64,000 bases of DNA, taken from assembly GCF_000154285.1 (NCBI RefSeq), contig NZ_DS483477.1, forward strand, positions 124,001-188,000. The letters are read 5' to 3'. The translations under genes were made by a program, and so were the position numbers. The stretch comes from Amedibacillus dolichus DSM 3991 (GTDB taxonomy: Bacteria > Bacillota_I > Bacilli_A > Erysipelotrichales > Erysipelotrichaceae). This document shows positions 46,025 through 54,259 of this stretch, one piece after another (within the stretch, counting starts at the first letter, position 1; each line of letters begins with the position of its first letter). The notes under the pieces are model-generated. The model was given only the letters and a program-made list of their open reading frames with translations, did no database searches and had not been told where the DNA came from.

Positions 46025-47373
46025 AAAAGAAACAGGTAGTTACGGGAACGATTGCGCATATTGATGAAATGGGCAATGGCATTATAAAATATCGCGAGGA
46101 TATGATACTGGTTCGAGGAGCATTGCCACAGGAGGAGGTACGTGTTGAAATTGTAAAAAGGCTACAGCAGGGGTATGTCGGAAATATTTTGGAAATCATC
46201 AAGCCCAGCGAATATCGTTGTAAGCCGAAGTGTTCGATTTATGCAAAATGCGGAAGCTGTCAGCTGATGCATCGAAAACAATCCAATCAGGCACAGTATA
46301 AAAAAGAACAGGTGGTAGAGCTTTGTAAGAAGCAGCGTTTATCAATACCGGTAGAAGATGTCTTGTGCGCTGGCAATCCATATCATTACCGTAATAAAAT
46401 GATCATCGGATTTCAAAAAGGAAGAGATAAGCGTATCAAGGCGGGCTTTTATGAAGAATTTTCCCATCGTATCATTCCTTATGAGGCATGTTTATTGCAC
46501 CCAAAGGAATGTGATGATATAGTACAGAGCATTGTCTCGCTTATTCAAAAGCTTGCTATTGAGATTTACGATGAGGATCGAAGAACAGGATTGCTAAGAC
46601 ATGTATTGATACGCTATGGCAAAGTAACAAAGCAAATTATGGTGGTGTTTGTTGTCAGCTCAAATGTTTTTCCCGCTCGCCGTAAGCTTGTTGAAGAATT
46701 GCTGAAGGCACACCCGAATATCACAACAATCGTTCAAAATGTAAATCCACGTAAAACAAGCATTGTTTTGGGAAATGAGGAGCGTATCTTGTATGGAAAA
46801 GGCTATATTGAAGATATCCTGTGTGGATTACGCTTTAAAATATCTTGCAAATCCTTTTATCAAATCAATCATGATCAATGTGAGGTATTATATACGAAGG
46901 CATTGGATAAGTTGATGCTAACAGGTAATGAGGTTGTTTTAGATGCTTATTGCGGAATTGGAACAATCGGTATGTGCGTTGCTTCCAAGGTAAAGCAGGT
47001 AATAGGTGTTGAGCTTAATAAAGATGCGGTTAAAGATGCTATTCAAAATGCCAAATTGAATAGGATTCGCAATATTCGTTTTTTATGTGATGATGCGGGA
47101 AGCTTCATGAGTCAGCTTGCCAAAGCTCAACAAACACTAGATGTATTGATCATGGATCCTCCACGTAGTGGCAGCAGTCAGGAGTTTCTCAGTAGTGCTG
47201 CTCGTTTGAGGGTACCTAAGATTCTTTATATTTCCTGCAATCCCAATACGCAGATAAGAGATATTCGTATGCTTCAAAAGCTGGGATATCGTGTGGAGGG
47301 AAGCATGACGCTAGTGGATATGTTTCCTTTTACAAATAGTATCGAAAGTGTCTGCATGCTTGTAAGAAAATGA
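46018..47373 (+). CDS. rlmD: 23S rRNA (uracil-C5)-methyltransferase, RlmD/RlmCD family
   Basis: The 451-residue protein has an N-terminal TRAM domain (residues 1-60), a four-cysteine iron-sulfur site CKPKCSIYAKCGSCQLMH, and a SAM methyltransferase domain with LDAYCGIGTIGM, the IMDPPRSGSSQEFLS motif and the catalytic ISCNPNT cysteine. It is a TrmA/RumA-family enzyme methylating uracil in 23S rRNA; which position (747, 1939 or both) cannot be told. It overlaps the HAD gene by seven bases. Confidence 0.92.
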   Translation: MLKKKQVVTGTIAHIDEMGNGIIKYREDMILVRGALPQEEVRVEIVKRLQQGYVGNILEIIKPSEYRCKPKCSIYAKCGSCQLMHRKQSNQAQYKKEQVVELCKKQRLSIPVEDVLCAGNPYHYRNKMIIGFQKGRDKRIKAGFYEEFSHRIIPYEACLLHPKECDDIVQSIVSLIQKLAIEIYDEDRRTGLLRHVLIRYGKVTKQIMVVFVVSSNVFPARRKLVEELLKAHPNITTIVQNVNPRKTSIVLGNEERILYGKGYIEDILCGLRFKISCKSFYQINHDQCEVLYTKALDKLMLTGNEVVLDAYCGIGTIGMCVASKVKQVIGVELNKDAVKDAIQNAKLNRIRNIRFLCDDAGSFMSQLAKAQQTLDVLIMDPPRSGSSQEFLSSAARLRVPKILYISCNPNTQIRDIRMLQKLGYRVEGSMTLVDMFPFTNSIESVCMLVRK

Positions 47374-47580
47374 TTGATGGTTACTTATTAAGTAGAAAAT
47401 TATAAATTATCATGTAGAGATGCTTTCTTTTGGGTGTATGTGAAGCAGAATGATAGGATTTTGATGATAATATACTAACATTTCAATAAAAATACAGATT
47501 TTGCATGATATTTTTCGCAATATGATGTAAAATTGATATAACAAAGCATTTGATACGAGGTATCATCTTGGGAGGTTACT

Positions 47581-48741
47581 ATGGATTACGAAAATAACGA
47601 TGTGTATGAAGAAGATGTTCGAGACTTTGATGTGGATATCGAACAGCGGAAGGCTTTGATCGAAGAAGCAAAGCAAATAGAAGATACAGGAGATTGGAGT
47701 GCATTGAATCGTGAACTATCCGATCTACAACGCAGATGGCGCAGAATCTATTATTGGGAATCTGCGTATGAGGATACATTGGAAGAAGAATTTGATGCGC
47801 TTATCGACAAGTTTTATGCTAAGCGCAGAGAGCTTTACGCCAGTGTAGAGGAAACCAAAAAGGATTTGATCAAGCAGGCAAAGGCACTGATGAATTCTAC
47901 GGATTGGAATCGTGCGACCGAAGCGATGAAGGATTTGATGACACAGTGGAAGGCAGCAGGCTCTGCGGGAAAAGAAAAAGATGATGTATTATGGGAAGAA
48001 TTTAATGTTGCACGTAATACCTTCTTTGATCGTAAGCATACGCATTGGGAGGATATGCAAACAAAATTCGAACAGGCACGTAAGGTAAAGGAAGAATTGA
48101 TCGAAGAAGCGAAAAAGCTAGAGGACAGCACTGCTTGGCAAGCTAGCGGCAATGCCTTCAAGGAATTGTTTGCTCGTTGGAAGGAAGCCGGAAGTGCGGG
48201 ACGTGAATATGAGGACGATTTATGGAATGCCTTTCATGCAAGTCGTCAAAAGTTCTATGCTGCACGTGATGCCTATTACGATGAATTGCATGAGAAACAA
48301 GATGCTTTATATCAGCAAAAGGAAGAGCTGTTAGCAAAAGCAAAGGAAATTGCTGAAAATACATTGTTCACCCGTGAAGATACGGCCGCAATGAAGCAAC
48401 TTTCTGTGGATTGGAAAGCTGTTGGCTTTACTGGAAAAGAACGCGATGATGAAATTTGGAAAGCTTTCCGCGATGTGATGGATACCTATTTTGCCGGCTT
48501 GAAGCAGTTTAATGAATCAAAACATGCACAGTGGCGTCAGCGTATGGAAGATCGCCGCATGCGTAAAACGGAGCTGATTCAGGAACAAAAGCGTCAGATT
48601 CAGCGTATTGAACGAGATATGGTCGCTCTATTGGGAGAACGTGCAATCGAAGATGCTAAGGAACGCATTGCGGATAAAGAAGATTTTATCAAAACATTAG
48701 AGGCTGAAATCGAAGAATTGGATAAAGCTTTAGCACAATAG
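47581..48741 (+). CDS. DUF349 repeat protein
   Basis: The 386-residue protein is strongly helical and consists of four or five DUF349-type units of about 70 residues, each with a W...F segment (WNRATEAMKDLMTQWKAAGSAGKEKDD; LWEEFNVARNTFFDRK) and a coiled-coil C-terminus (ERDMVALLGERAIEDAKERIADKEDFI). DUF349 proteins are cytoplasmic and poorly understood. GGGAGG lies just before the ATG. Monocistronic, with a clear terminator. Confidence 0.85.
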   Translation: MDYENNDVYEEDVRDFDVDIEQRKALIEEAKQIEDTGDWSALNRELSDLQRRWRRIYYWESAYEDTLEEEFDALIDKFYAKRRELYASVEETKKDLIKQAKALMNSTDWNRATEAMKDLMTQWKAAGSAGKEKDDVLWEEFNVARNTFFDRKHTHWEDMQTKFEQARKVKEELIEEAKKLEDSTAWQASGNAFKELFARWKEAGSAGREYEDDLWNAFHASRQKFYAARDAYYDELHEKQDALYQQKEELLAKAKEIAENTLFTREDTAAMKQLSVDWKAVGFTGKERDDEIWKAFRDVMDTYFAGLKQFNESKHAQWRQRMEDRRMRKTELIQEQKRQIQRIERDMVALLGERAIEDAKERIADKEDFIKTLEAEIEELDKALAQ

Positions 48742-48745
48742 GAAG

Positions 48746-48771
48746 AAACAGCATCGTAGGGTGCTGTTTTT
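48746..48771 (+). terminator. Terminator after the DUF349 gene
   Basis: AAACAGCA (48746-48753) pairs with TGCTGTTT (48762-48769), followed by more Ts. Confidence 0.78.
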
Positions 48772-48813
48772 GCATATCGGAAGCTATCGTAAGGATAAAC
48801 AGAAGGTGGAAAT

Positions 48814-50184
48814 ATGGAAATGAAACAATTGGTAGAAAAACAACGACGCTTTTATCAGAGTCATCAGACAAAGGACGTAAGCTATCGCAAGCAAGCTTTA
48901 AAGCGCCTTCGCTCGGCGATTATGATGTATGAAAAGGATATTTCTGCGGCCTTATATCAGGATTTGCATAAGGCAGAGATGGAAAGCTATATGACTGAAG
49001 TCGGCATGGTGTTTAGTGAATTGACCTATCAGCTTCGTCATCTTGATACATGGGCAAAGCCAAAGCAGGTACGCACACCGCTGGCACAGTTTCCTTCGAA
49101 AAGCTTTCAGCTTGCCGAGCCTTATGGTGTAGTATTGGTCATGTCGCCTTGGAACTATCCTTTTCAACTTGCTATGGAGCCATTGATTGGAGCTTTGGCA
49201 GCCGGAAATACCGTTATTGTGAAGCCCAGTGCGTATGCTCCGCATACCTCGGCAGTTATTGCTAAGCTGCTTGCTTCTTGTTTTGAAGAAAGCTATGTGG
49301 CGGTAGTAGAAGGTGGTCGTACAGAAAATAAAGAGCTTTTGGAACAGCGCTTTGATTATATCTTTTTCACCGGAGGAGTTGAGGTTGGTCGCTTGGTGAT
49401 GGAGAAAGCAAGTCGCTATTTAACTCCGGTTACATTGGAATTGGGTGGAAAGAGTCCATGCATCGTTGAAAAATCAGCCGATTTGCGTTTGGCAGCAAAG
49501 CGCATTGTATTCGGTAAGTTTCTTAATGCCGGACAAACCTGCGTAGCACCGGATTATGTATGGATTGATGAAACGGTACGCAAGCCTTTTTTAGCTTATG
49601 TGCAGTATTATATTACGAAGTTTTTCGGCACAGATCCAATGCATTGTGAAACGTATCCCCACATTGTGAACGAAAAGCATTTTCAGCGTTTGAAAGGATT
49701 GATGCAATCGGGAAATATTTGCATTGGCGGAAAGATGGAGGAAGCAAATCTGTGTATTGAGCCAACTGTTTTTGAAAATGTCAGCTTTGATGATGCCATC
49801 ATGCAGGAGGAAATCTTCGGACCGCTTTTGCCGGTAATAGGTTATGAAACGCTAGAAGAAGCATTGTCTTATATTCAGCAACAGGAAAAGCCGCTTGCCT
49901 TATATATATTTACAAGAAGAAAAGCGATTGCACGGCAGGTTATAAACAGTTGCAGCTTTGGCGGTGGTTGTATCAATGATACGATCATTCATCTTGCGAC
50001 CAGTCAAATGGGATTTGGTGGAGTCGGACAAAGTGGAATGGGCAGCTATCATGGCTACGATAGTTTTCGTACTTTTTCTCATTTTCGCAGTATCGTGCAA
50101 AAAAGTAATCGAATGGACTTACCGATTCGTTATCAGCCTTATACGAAAGGAAAGCAGCGCTTTGTTCGTTGGTTTATGAAATAA
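48814..50184 (+). CDS. Class-3-type NAD(P)-dependent aldehyde dehydrogenase
   Basis: The 456-residue protein has the shorter ALDH3-type length, with MSPWNYPFQLAMEP (substrate entry), IFFTGGVEVGR, LELGGKSPCIVE (general-base Glu about 207) and NAGQTCVAPDYVW (catalytic Cys about 241), and EEIFGPLLPVI near 330. It oxidises aldehydes, possibly lipid- or fermentation-derived. Close to YwdH/AldH-type proteins of Firmicutes. AGAAGGTGG precedes the ATG. Monocistronic. Confidence 0.92.
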   Translation: MEMKQLVEKQRRFYQSHQTKDVSYRKQALKRLRSAIMMYEKDISAALYQDLHKAEMESYMTEVGMVFSELTYQLRHLDTWAKPKQVRTPLAQFPSKSFQLAEPYGVVLVMSPWNYPFQLAMEPLIGALAAGNTVIVKPSAYAPHTSAVIAKLLASCFEESYVAVVEGGRTENKELLEQRFDYIFFTGGVEVGRLVMEKASRYLTPVTLELGGKSPCIVEKSADLRLAAKRIVFGKFLNAGQTCVAPDYVWIDETVRKPFLAYVQYYITKFFGTDPMHCETYPHIVNEKHFQRLKGLMQSGNICIGGKMEEANLCIEPTVFENVSFDDAIMQEEIFGPLLPVIGYETLEEALSYIQQQEKPLALYIFTRRKAIARQVINSCSFGGGCINDTIIHLATSQMGFGGVGQSGMGSYHGYDSFRTFSHFRSIVQKSNRMDLPIRYQPYTKGKQRFVRWFMK

Positions 50185-50248
50185 AGACAGAATCCTATCT
50201 TTTTCATCTTACCCTTGAAATATGCCTATGAGCAAAAGATGTATGTTG

Positions 50249-50257
50249 CATATAGTA
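50249..50257 (+). promoter_or_regulatory. Sigma-K-like -10 upstream of the Cys-rich gene
   Basis: CATATAGTA fits CATAnnnTA and sits about 40 bases before the ATG. The -35 AC is not present at the ideal distance, so the match is partial. A small inverted repeat GAGAT...ATCTC lies between it and the start codon. Confidence 0.35.
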
Positions 50258-50297
50258 GAGTGAGATCGATAATCTCAGCTATTAAAGGAGGAAGAAG

Positions 50298-50609
50298 ATG
50301 AATACAGGAAAATGTAACTGCAACAAATGCAATGGAGAGCGAATTGTGGTAAATCAGAATCGAGGGTGTGGTTGTCCACGTTGTAATTCCGCTTATCAAA
50401 ACACGTATCGCCCGGGCGCAGCTTGCTGCTGTCATCGTCCGAAACCATGTCGTCCACGTCCATGTCCTACAATGAGTTGTGAGGATCGCTGTCGTGCCCA
50501 ATATCGCAGCTGTATGAACAACTGCCGTCAAAATGAGGATTGCAGCTGCAGCTGTCATGGAAGAGAACAGTGGAATGATTTTGATGAATGTGATAACGAA
50601 CGTGAATAA
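50298..50609 (+). CDS. Small cysteine-rich protein
   Basis: The 103-residue protein contains 19 cysteines by my count, in clusters such as CNCNKC, CGCPRC, ACCCH and CSCSC. It also has an Arg/Pro stretch (PKPCRPRPCP) and a highly acidic C-terminus. It has no signal peptide or membrane segment. Such composition is seen in spore-coat-type or metallothionein-like proteins; I do not recognise a defined family. AAAGGAGG lies eight bases before the ATG and a perfect 11-bp terminator follows. Because it shares a CATAnnnTA promoter element with the giant repeat gene, co-expression is possible. Confidence 0.75.
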   Translation: MNTGKCNCNKCNGERIVVNQNRGCGCPRCNSAYQNTYRPGAACCCHRPKPCRPRPCPTMSCEDRCRAQYRSCMNNCRQNEDCSCSCHGREQWNDFDECDNERE

Positions 50610-50611
50610 AC

Positions 50612-50645
50612 AGAAAACCATGCGCATGCATGGTTTTCTTTTGTA
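50612..50645 (+). terminator. Terminator after the Cys-rich gene
   Basis: AGAAAACCATG (50612-50622) pairs perfectly with CATGGTTTTCT (50629-50639), followed by Ts. Confidence 0.82.
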
Positions 50646-50692
50646 AAAATAGCTGTGTAAGGGGTTACTGTATGTTTTTTTACAACCCTATC

Positions 50693-50754
50693 TTGACATA
50701 TAGGGAAGAAGTGATAAAATGTAGCTAGAATTAAATTAGCTTAGGCTAACATTG
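50693..50754 (+). promoter_or_regulatory. feoAB promoter with DtxR/IdeR-type iron box
   Basis: TTGACA (50693-50698), 16-base spacer and TAAAAT (50715-50720) form the promoter. TTAGCTTAGGCTAACATTG at 50736-50754 matches the DtxR/IdeR box TWAGGTWAGSCTWACCTWA at 16 of 19 positions. It covers the region just downstream of the expected start site, as for a repressor acting with Fe(II). Confidence 0.68.
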
Positions 50755-50766
50755 AGGAGGGATCGT

Positions 50767-51009
50767 ATGACACTGGATCAGCTAACACCTGGTGAAGGTG
50801 GTATTATTTTAAAGGTTCATGGCGAGGGTGCTTTGCGTCGCCGTTTATTAGATATGGGGCTTACGCCGAAAACACATGTACATGTGCATAAGATTGCGCC
50901 GATGGGAGATCCGATGGAGCTTCAGCTGCGTGGTTATACTTTGACATTACGTTTGGAAGATGCGGCTAAGATTGATATACAAAAGGAAGAGGAGCTACAT
51001 CATGCGTGA
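50767..51009 (+). CDS. feoA: Ferrous iron transport protein A
   Basis: The 80-residue SH3-like FeoA has the family segments LTPGEGGIILKVHGEG, LRRRLLDMGLTPKTHV and MGDPMELQLRGYTLTLR. It is a cytoplasmic partner needed for FeoB-mediated Fe(II) uptake. ATG 50767 is six bases after GAGGAGG; an in-frame TTG at 50752 lies over that site and is rejected. It overlaps feoB by eight bases. Confidence 0.93.
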   Translation: MTLDQLTPGEGGIILKVHGEGALRRRLLDMGLTPKTHVHVHKIAPMGDPMELQLRGYTLTLRLEDAAKIDIQKEEELHHA

Positions 51010-53047
51010 GGTATTGATTGCATTAGCGGGAAATCAAAACAGTGGAAAAACGACACTGTTTAATCGTTTGACGGGTAGTAATCAGCATGTTGGAAACTTT
51101 CCCGGCGTTACGGTAGAACGTAAAGAAGGAACGATTAAAAGCTACAAGGAAGCAACACTTGTAGATTTACCGGGTATTTATTCCCTTTCTCCTTATACAA
51201 GTGAGGAGGTAGTTACACGTGATTTTATTTTGGAAGGACACCCAGATGTATTGATCAATATTGTCGATGCGACCAATATTGAAAGAAATCTTTATCTTTC
51301 CTTACAACTGTTAGAATTAGAAATTCCGATGGTCATAGCTCTAAATATGATGGACGAGGTGAATGCCAGCGGGAACAGTATTGATGTGAAGAAACTTTCC
51401 GATAAATTAGGTGTTCCGGTGGTTCCGATTTCGGCCGGAAAAAACGAAGGGATCTTTGATTTGATCGATACCTTGAAAAAAACGGTTAAGGAAATAAAGC
51501 CTAAGCAAAGTGATGATGAGATTTTAAAAATGCCGCAGTTTGATTTTTGCAGTGGGGAGGTGCATCGAGCCATTCATGCGATCGCGCATATTGTTGAGGA
51601 TCATGCTCGACGACTGCAATATCCGCTTCGTTTCACTGCAACGAAATTGGTAGAAGGCGATGAACTGATTGAACAAGCGTTAGCTTTGCATCAAGATGAT
51701 CGAGATATTATTGATAAAATAGTACAAAGTATGGAGCAGGCATTGGGACTTGATCGTGAAGCAGCACTTGCGGATATGCGTTATACGTATATCGAACAAT
51801 TGGTAAAGGAATGTGTTGTTAAACGCAATGAAACCTTAGCACATGTTCGTAGTGAAAAGCTAGATCGTCTCTTCACTCATAAGTATTTGGGGATACCGGT
51901 ATTTATCATGATCATGCTTGCTGTTTTCTATTTGACCTTCGGTCCGATCGGCGGTACGCTGCAAGCGCTTATGGAAGAGGGCGTTGGGTATGGAATTGAT
52001 GCATTATCCGCCTTTCTTGTAAATGTGGGAGTAAGCGATTGGCTGCATGCGCTGATCATTGATGGTATTTGTAACGGGGTAGGAAGTGTAGTGTCCTTTT
52101 TACCGCTTATCGTTGTATTGTTTTTCTTTCTGTCTTTATTGGAGGACAGTGGCTATATGGCACGTGTTGCCTTTGTTATGGATAAGGCACTTCGAAAAAT
52201 CGGCTTATCCGGTAAAAGCTTTGTGCCCATGCTGATTGGCTTTGGGTGCAGTGTTCCGGCAATCATGTCTGCACGTACCTTGAGCAGTGAGCGAGATCGT
52301 AAAATGACCATCATCGTTACTCCGTTTATGTCATGCTCTGCCAAGCTTCCGATTTACGGCATGATTACCGCTGCCTTTTTCCCTGAACATACAGCTCTTG
52401 TATTGATAGCGGTGTATGGATTAGGGATTTTGGTTGCTATCGTATCGGCTTTATTGTTGAAACGTACGGTTTTTCAGGGGGAACCGATTCCCTTTGTATT
52501 AGAACTTCCAAACTATCGCATACCAGATGCCAGAAGTGTTGTATTGCACATGTGGGAAAAAGCAAAGGATTTCTTAGTACGTGCTTTTACGATTATTTTT
52601 GTGGCGTCCATTCTGATTTGGTTTTTACAAAGCTTCGATTTTACATTGCACATGGTTGCGGATTCCGGAGAATCTATGTTAGCGCAGCTGGGAACATGGT
52701 TATCTCATATTTTTGCACCACTTGGCTTTGAGGATTGGCGAGCATCAACTGCTTTGGTAACGGGCATTACCGCAAAGGAAAGCGTGGTTTCTACCTTAAG
52801 TGTTTTAACGAATGCTACAAGCGATGCCGGTTTAAGTGCCGCCTTGATGAATATCTTTACACCGGTATCCGCATTTGCTTATTTATGCTTTACGGTTTTG
52901 TATATGCCATGTGTAGCCGCCTTTGCGGCAACCAAACGAGAGCTTGGCTCTATGAAGGAAGCAATGTTTACCGCATTGTTTCAAACCGGAGTAGCTTATA
53001 TCGTAGCATTGATCGTTTATCAGCTAGGAACACTATTGTTCATGTAA
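51002..53047 (+). CDS. feoB: Ferrous iron transporter B
   Basis: The 681-residue protein has an N-terminal G-domain (GNQNSGKTTLFN, FPGVTVERKEG, DLPGIYSLSPYT, NMMDE), a helical linker and a membrane domain of about ten segments with two Gate-type motifs (FGCSVPAIMSARTL, and TPFMSCSAKLP with the conserved Cys). It imports Fe(II) under anaerobic conditions. ATG 51002 follows GGAAGAGGAG; a longer in-frame start at 50960 inside feoA is unlikely. The Cys-rich membrane partner follows 45 bases later. Confidence 0.96.
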   Translation: MREVLIALAGNQNSGKTTLFNRLTGSNQHVGNFPGVTVERKEGTIKSYKEATLVDLPGIYSLSPYTSEEVVTRDFILEGHPDVLINIVDATNIERNLYLSLQLLELEIPMVIALNMMDEVNASGNSIDVKKLSDKLGVPVVPISAGKNEGIFDLIDTLKKTVKEIKPKQSDDEILKMPQFDFCSGEVHRAIHAIAHIVEDHARRLQYPLRFTATKLVEGDELIEQALALHQDDRDIIDKIVQSMEQALGLDREAALADMRYTYIEQLVKECVVKRNETLAHVRSEKLDRLFTHKYLGIPVFIMIMLAVFYLTFGPIGGTLQALMEEGVGYGIDALSAFLVNVGVSDWLHALIIDGICNGVGSVVSFLPLIVVLFFFLSLLEDSGYMARVAFVMDKALRKIGLSGKSFVPMLIGFGCSVPAIMSARTLSSERDRKMTIIVTPFMSCSAKLPIYGMITAAFFPEHTALVLIAVYGLGILVAIVSALLLKRTVFQGEPIPFVLELPNYRIPDARSVVLHMWEKAKDFLVRAFTIIFVASILIWFLQSFDFTLHMVADSGESMLAQLGTWLSHIFAPLGFEDWRASTALVTGITAKESVVSTLSVLTNATSDAGLSAALMNIFTPVSAFAYLCFTVLYMPCVAAFAATKRELGSMKEAMFTALFQTGVAYIVALIVYQLGTLLFM

Positions 53048-53092
53048 CCAAAGGATTGAGAGTACATAAACTGTTATATAAGGAGTGAGATT

Positions 53093-53266
53093 ATGAATAT
53101 TGCGGATCTTATCGTTGTCATTGTTTTGTTTGCTATTCTTGCACTTATTTTCTATGCGACAAGAAATTCCGATAAAAACGGGTGTTCGGGCTGTCATAGC
53201 GACTGTTCATCATGCTCTTCCTTTTCCAATCTTTATGAAGAATACAAAAAAGATCATCATGAGTAA
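53093..53266 (+). CDS. FeoB-associated Cys-rich membrane protein
   Basis: The 57-residue product has one membrane helix (ADLIVVIVLFAILALIFY) followed by a cysteine cluster CSGCHSDCSSC and a charged tail. This matches the FeoB-associated Cys-rich membrane protein family, thought to aid iron uptake. AAGGAGTGAG lies just upstream of the ATG, and the terminator overlaps the stop codon. It completes the feoA-feoB operon. Confidence 0.88.
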   Translation: MNIADLIVVIVLFAILALIFYATRNSDKNGCSGCHSDCSSCSSFSNLYEEYKKDHHE

Positions 53267-53286
53267 ACATTCATGATGATTTTTAA
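53253..53286 (+). terminator. feo operon terminator
   Basis: ATCATCATGA (53253-53262) pairs perfectly with TCATGATGAT (53271-53280), followed by TTTTTA. Confidence 0.8.
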
Positions 53287-53392
53287 TGTTTTAATGATAC
53301 TATAATGAGGTAGTACCTTATGAATGGCATATTGCTATTTTGCTTGCTGATGTAAGGTAAGGCTGTTTTCACAATACAAGGAGATGATATGT

Positions 53393-53902
53393 ATGATTAT
53401 GAAGTTTGAAAATAATGCACCGCAAATTGATGCTTCTTGCTTTATCGCAAAGGACGCTGATGTGATTGGTAGAGTGGATCTAAAAAAGAATGTTTCGGTT
53501 TGGTTTCATAGTGTGATTCGCGGAGATAAGGAGGAAATTGTGATTGATGAAAACTCCAATGTTCAAGATGGTTGTATCTTACATACCGATCCCAATCATA
53601 AGCTCTATATCGGAAAGAATGTAACGATTGGGCATCGGGCAATCGTTCATGGAGCACGAATCGAGGACAATTGTTTGATTGGTATGGGAGCAATTATTTT
53701 AAACGGAGCGCATATTGGAGAAAACTGCATGATCGCTGCCGGTGCATTGGTGAAGGAAAATCAATGTATTCCACCGAATAGTCTTGTGGTTGGTGTTCCG
53801 GGAAAGGTAATACGAAAGATAGATGAGGAACAGGTAAAGGATATTTATGACAATGCTTTGCATTATATTGCGTTGGCAAAGACCTACAAAGAACAAGTGT
53901 AA
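53393..53902 (+). CDS. Gamma-carbonic-anhydrase-like hexapeptide protein
   Basis: The 169-residue protein has the left-handed beta-helix of the gamma-CA/YrdA family: VSVWFHSVIRGDKEEIVIDE with conserved Arg and Asp, then NVQDGCILHTDP and VTIGHRAIVHG, which supply the three zinc-type histidines. It may hydrate CO2 or act as another metal-dependent enzyme. ATG 53393 is nine bases after AAGGAG; ATG 53384 abuts that site. It lies alone. Confidence 0.88.
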   Translation: MIMKFENNAPQIDASCFIAKDADVIGRVDLKKNVSVWFHSVIRGDKEEIVIDENSNVQDGCILHTDPNHKLYIGKNVTIGHRAIVHGARIEDNCLIGMGAIILNGAHIGENCMIAAGALVKENQCIPPNSLVVGVPGKVIRKIDEEQVKDIYDNALHYIALAKTYKEQV

Positions 53903-54164
53903 ATAAGAAAGAAGAATGCATCTTGTTGTATGCGTAAGGTTTTTGTTTGACAATATTTATCATAAGATTGATAAGAAGGATATCGTATGGTTAGCAGCAA
54001 TGCCGACAGCTGCTTAAAAACAAAGATAGAAATTTGCAATTTTCTTTCTCTATGGAAATTTAAGCATTTGCATTTCTTTTTTTGGGAAACTGTGGCATAA
54101 TGAAACAACAAAGGGGCAAGCATTCTTCCCTTTGCATATACTGTAGGAGGCGAAGGAGGAGCTT
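53903..54164. other. Structured non-coding leader region before the cys genes
   Basis: It holds a promoter-like pair TTGACA (53947-53952) and TGATAA (53969-53974, 16-base spacer), a hairpin TTAGCAGC...GCTGCTTAA (53990-54018), an imperfect terminator-like stem AGAAATTTGCA...TGCATTTCT with T-run (54028-54083), a second -10-like CATAAT (54095-54100) and a stem CAAAGGG...CCCTTTG (54109-54134). No T-box motif (TGGNACCGC) or S-box core is visible. It may hold a small RNA at 53981-54083 and the true leader of cysKE. Confidence 0.4.
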
Positions 54165-54230
54165 ATGAAAAAGAATGGTTTTATTTGTCAATATGTACTG
54201 CTTCGCGGACGATGTTGTAGCATATCATAA
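54165..54230 (+). CDS. Cysteine-codon leader peptide of the cysKE operon
   Basis: An ATG follows GGAGGCGAAGGAGGAGC, one of the strongest ribosome-binding sites in the window, and opens a 21-codon frame. It contains three cysteine codons, two in tandem near the end (GRCCSIS), just before a stop 29 bases upstream of cysK. The RNA over the Cys codons can fold (54190-54226). This fits ribosome-mediated sensing of Cys-tRNA, as known for trp or his leaders in other bacteria, but no obvious terminator lies between the stop and cysK, so control would be translational. Confidence 0.5.
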   Translation: MKKNGFICQYVLLRGRCCSIS

Positions 54231-54259
54231 AAAAGAACAACATACAGGAGGAAAAAACT

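Noticed and set aside
53987-54100. A 37-codon frame upstream of the cys leader
   Set aside because: Any transcript from the nearby -10 would start almost at its ATG, and its codons lie over the hairpins; no protein-like features.
53903-54259. Cysteine T-box or SAM riboswitch upstream of cysK
   Set aside because: No TGGNACCGC T-box sequence, no convincing specifier loop and no S-box core were found.
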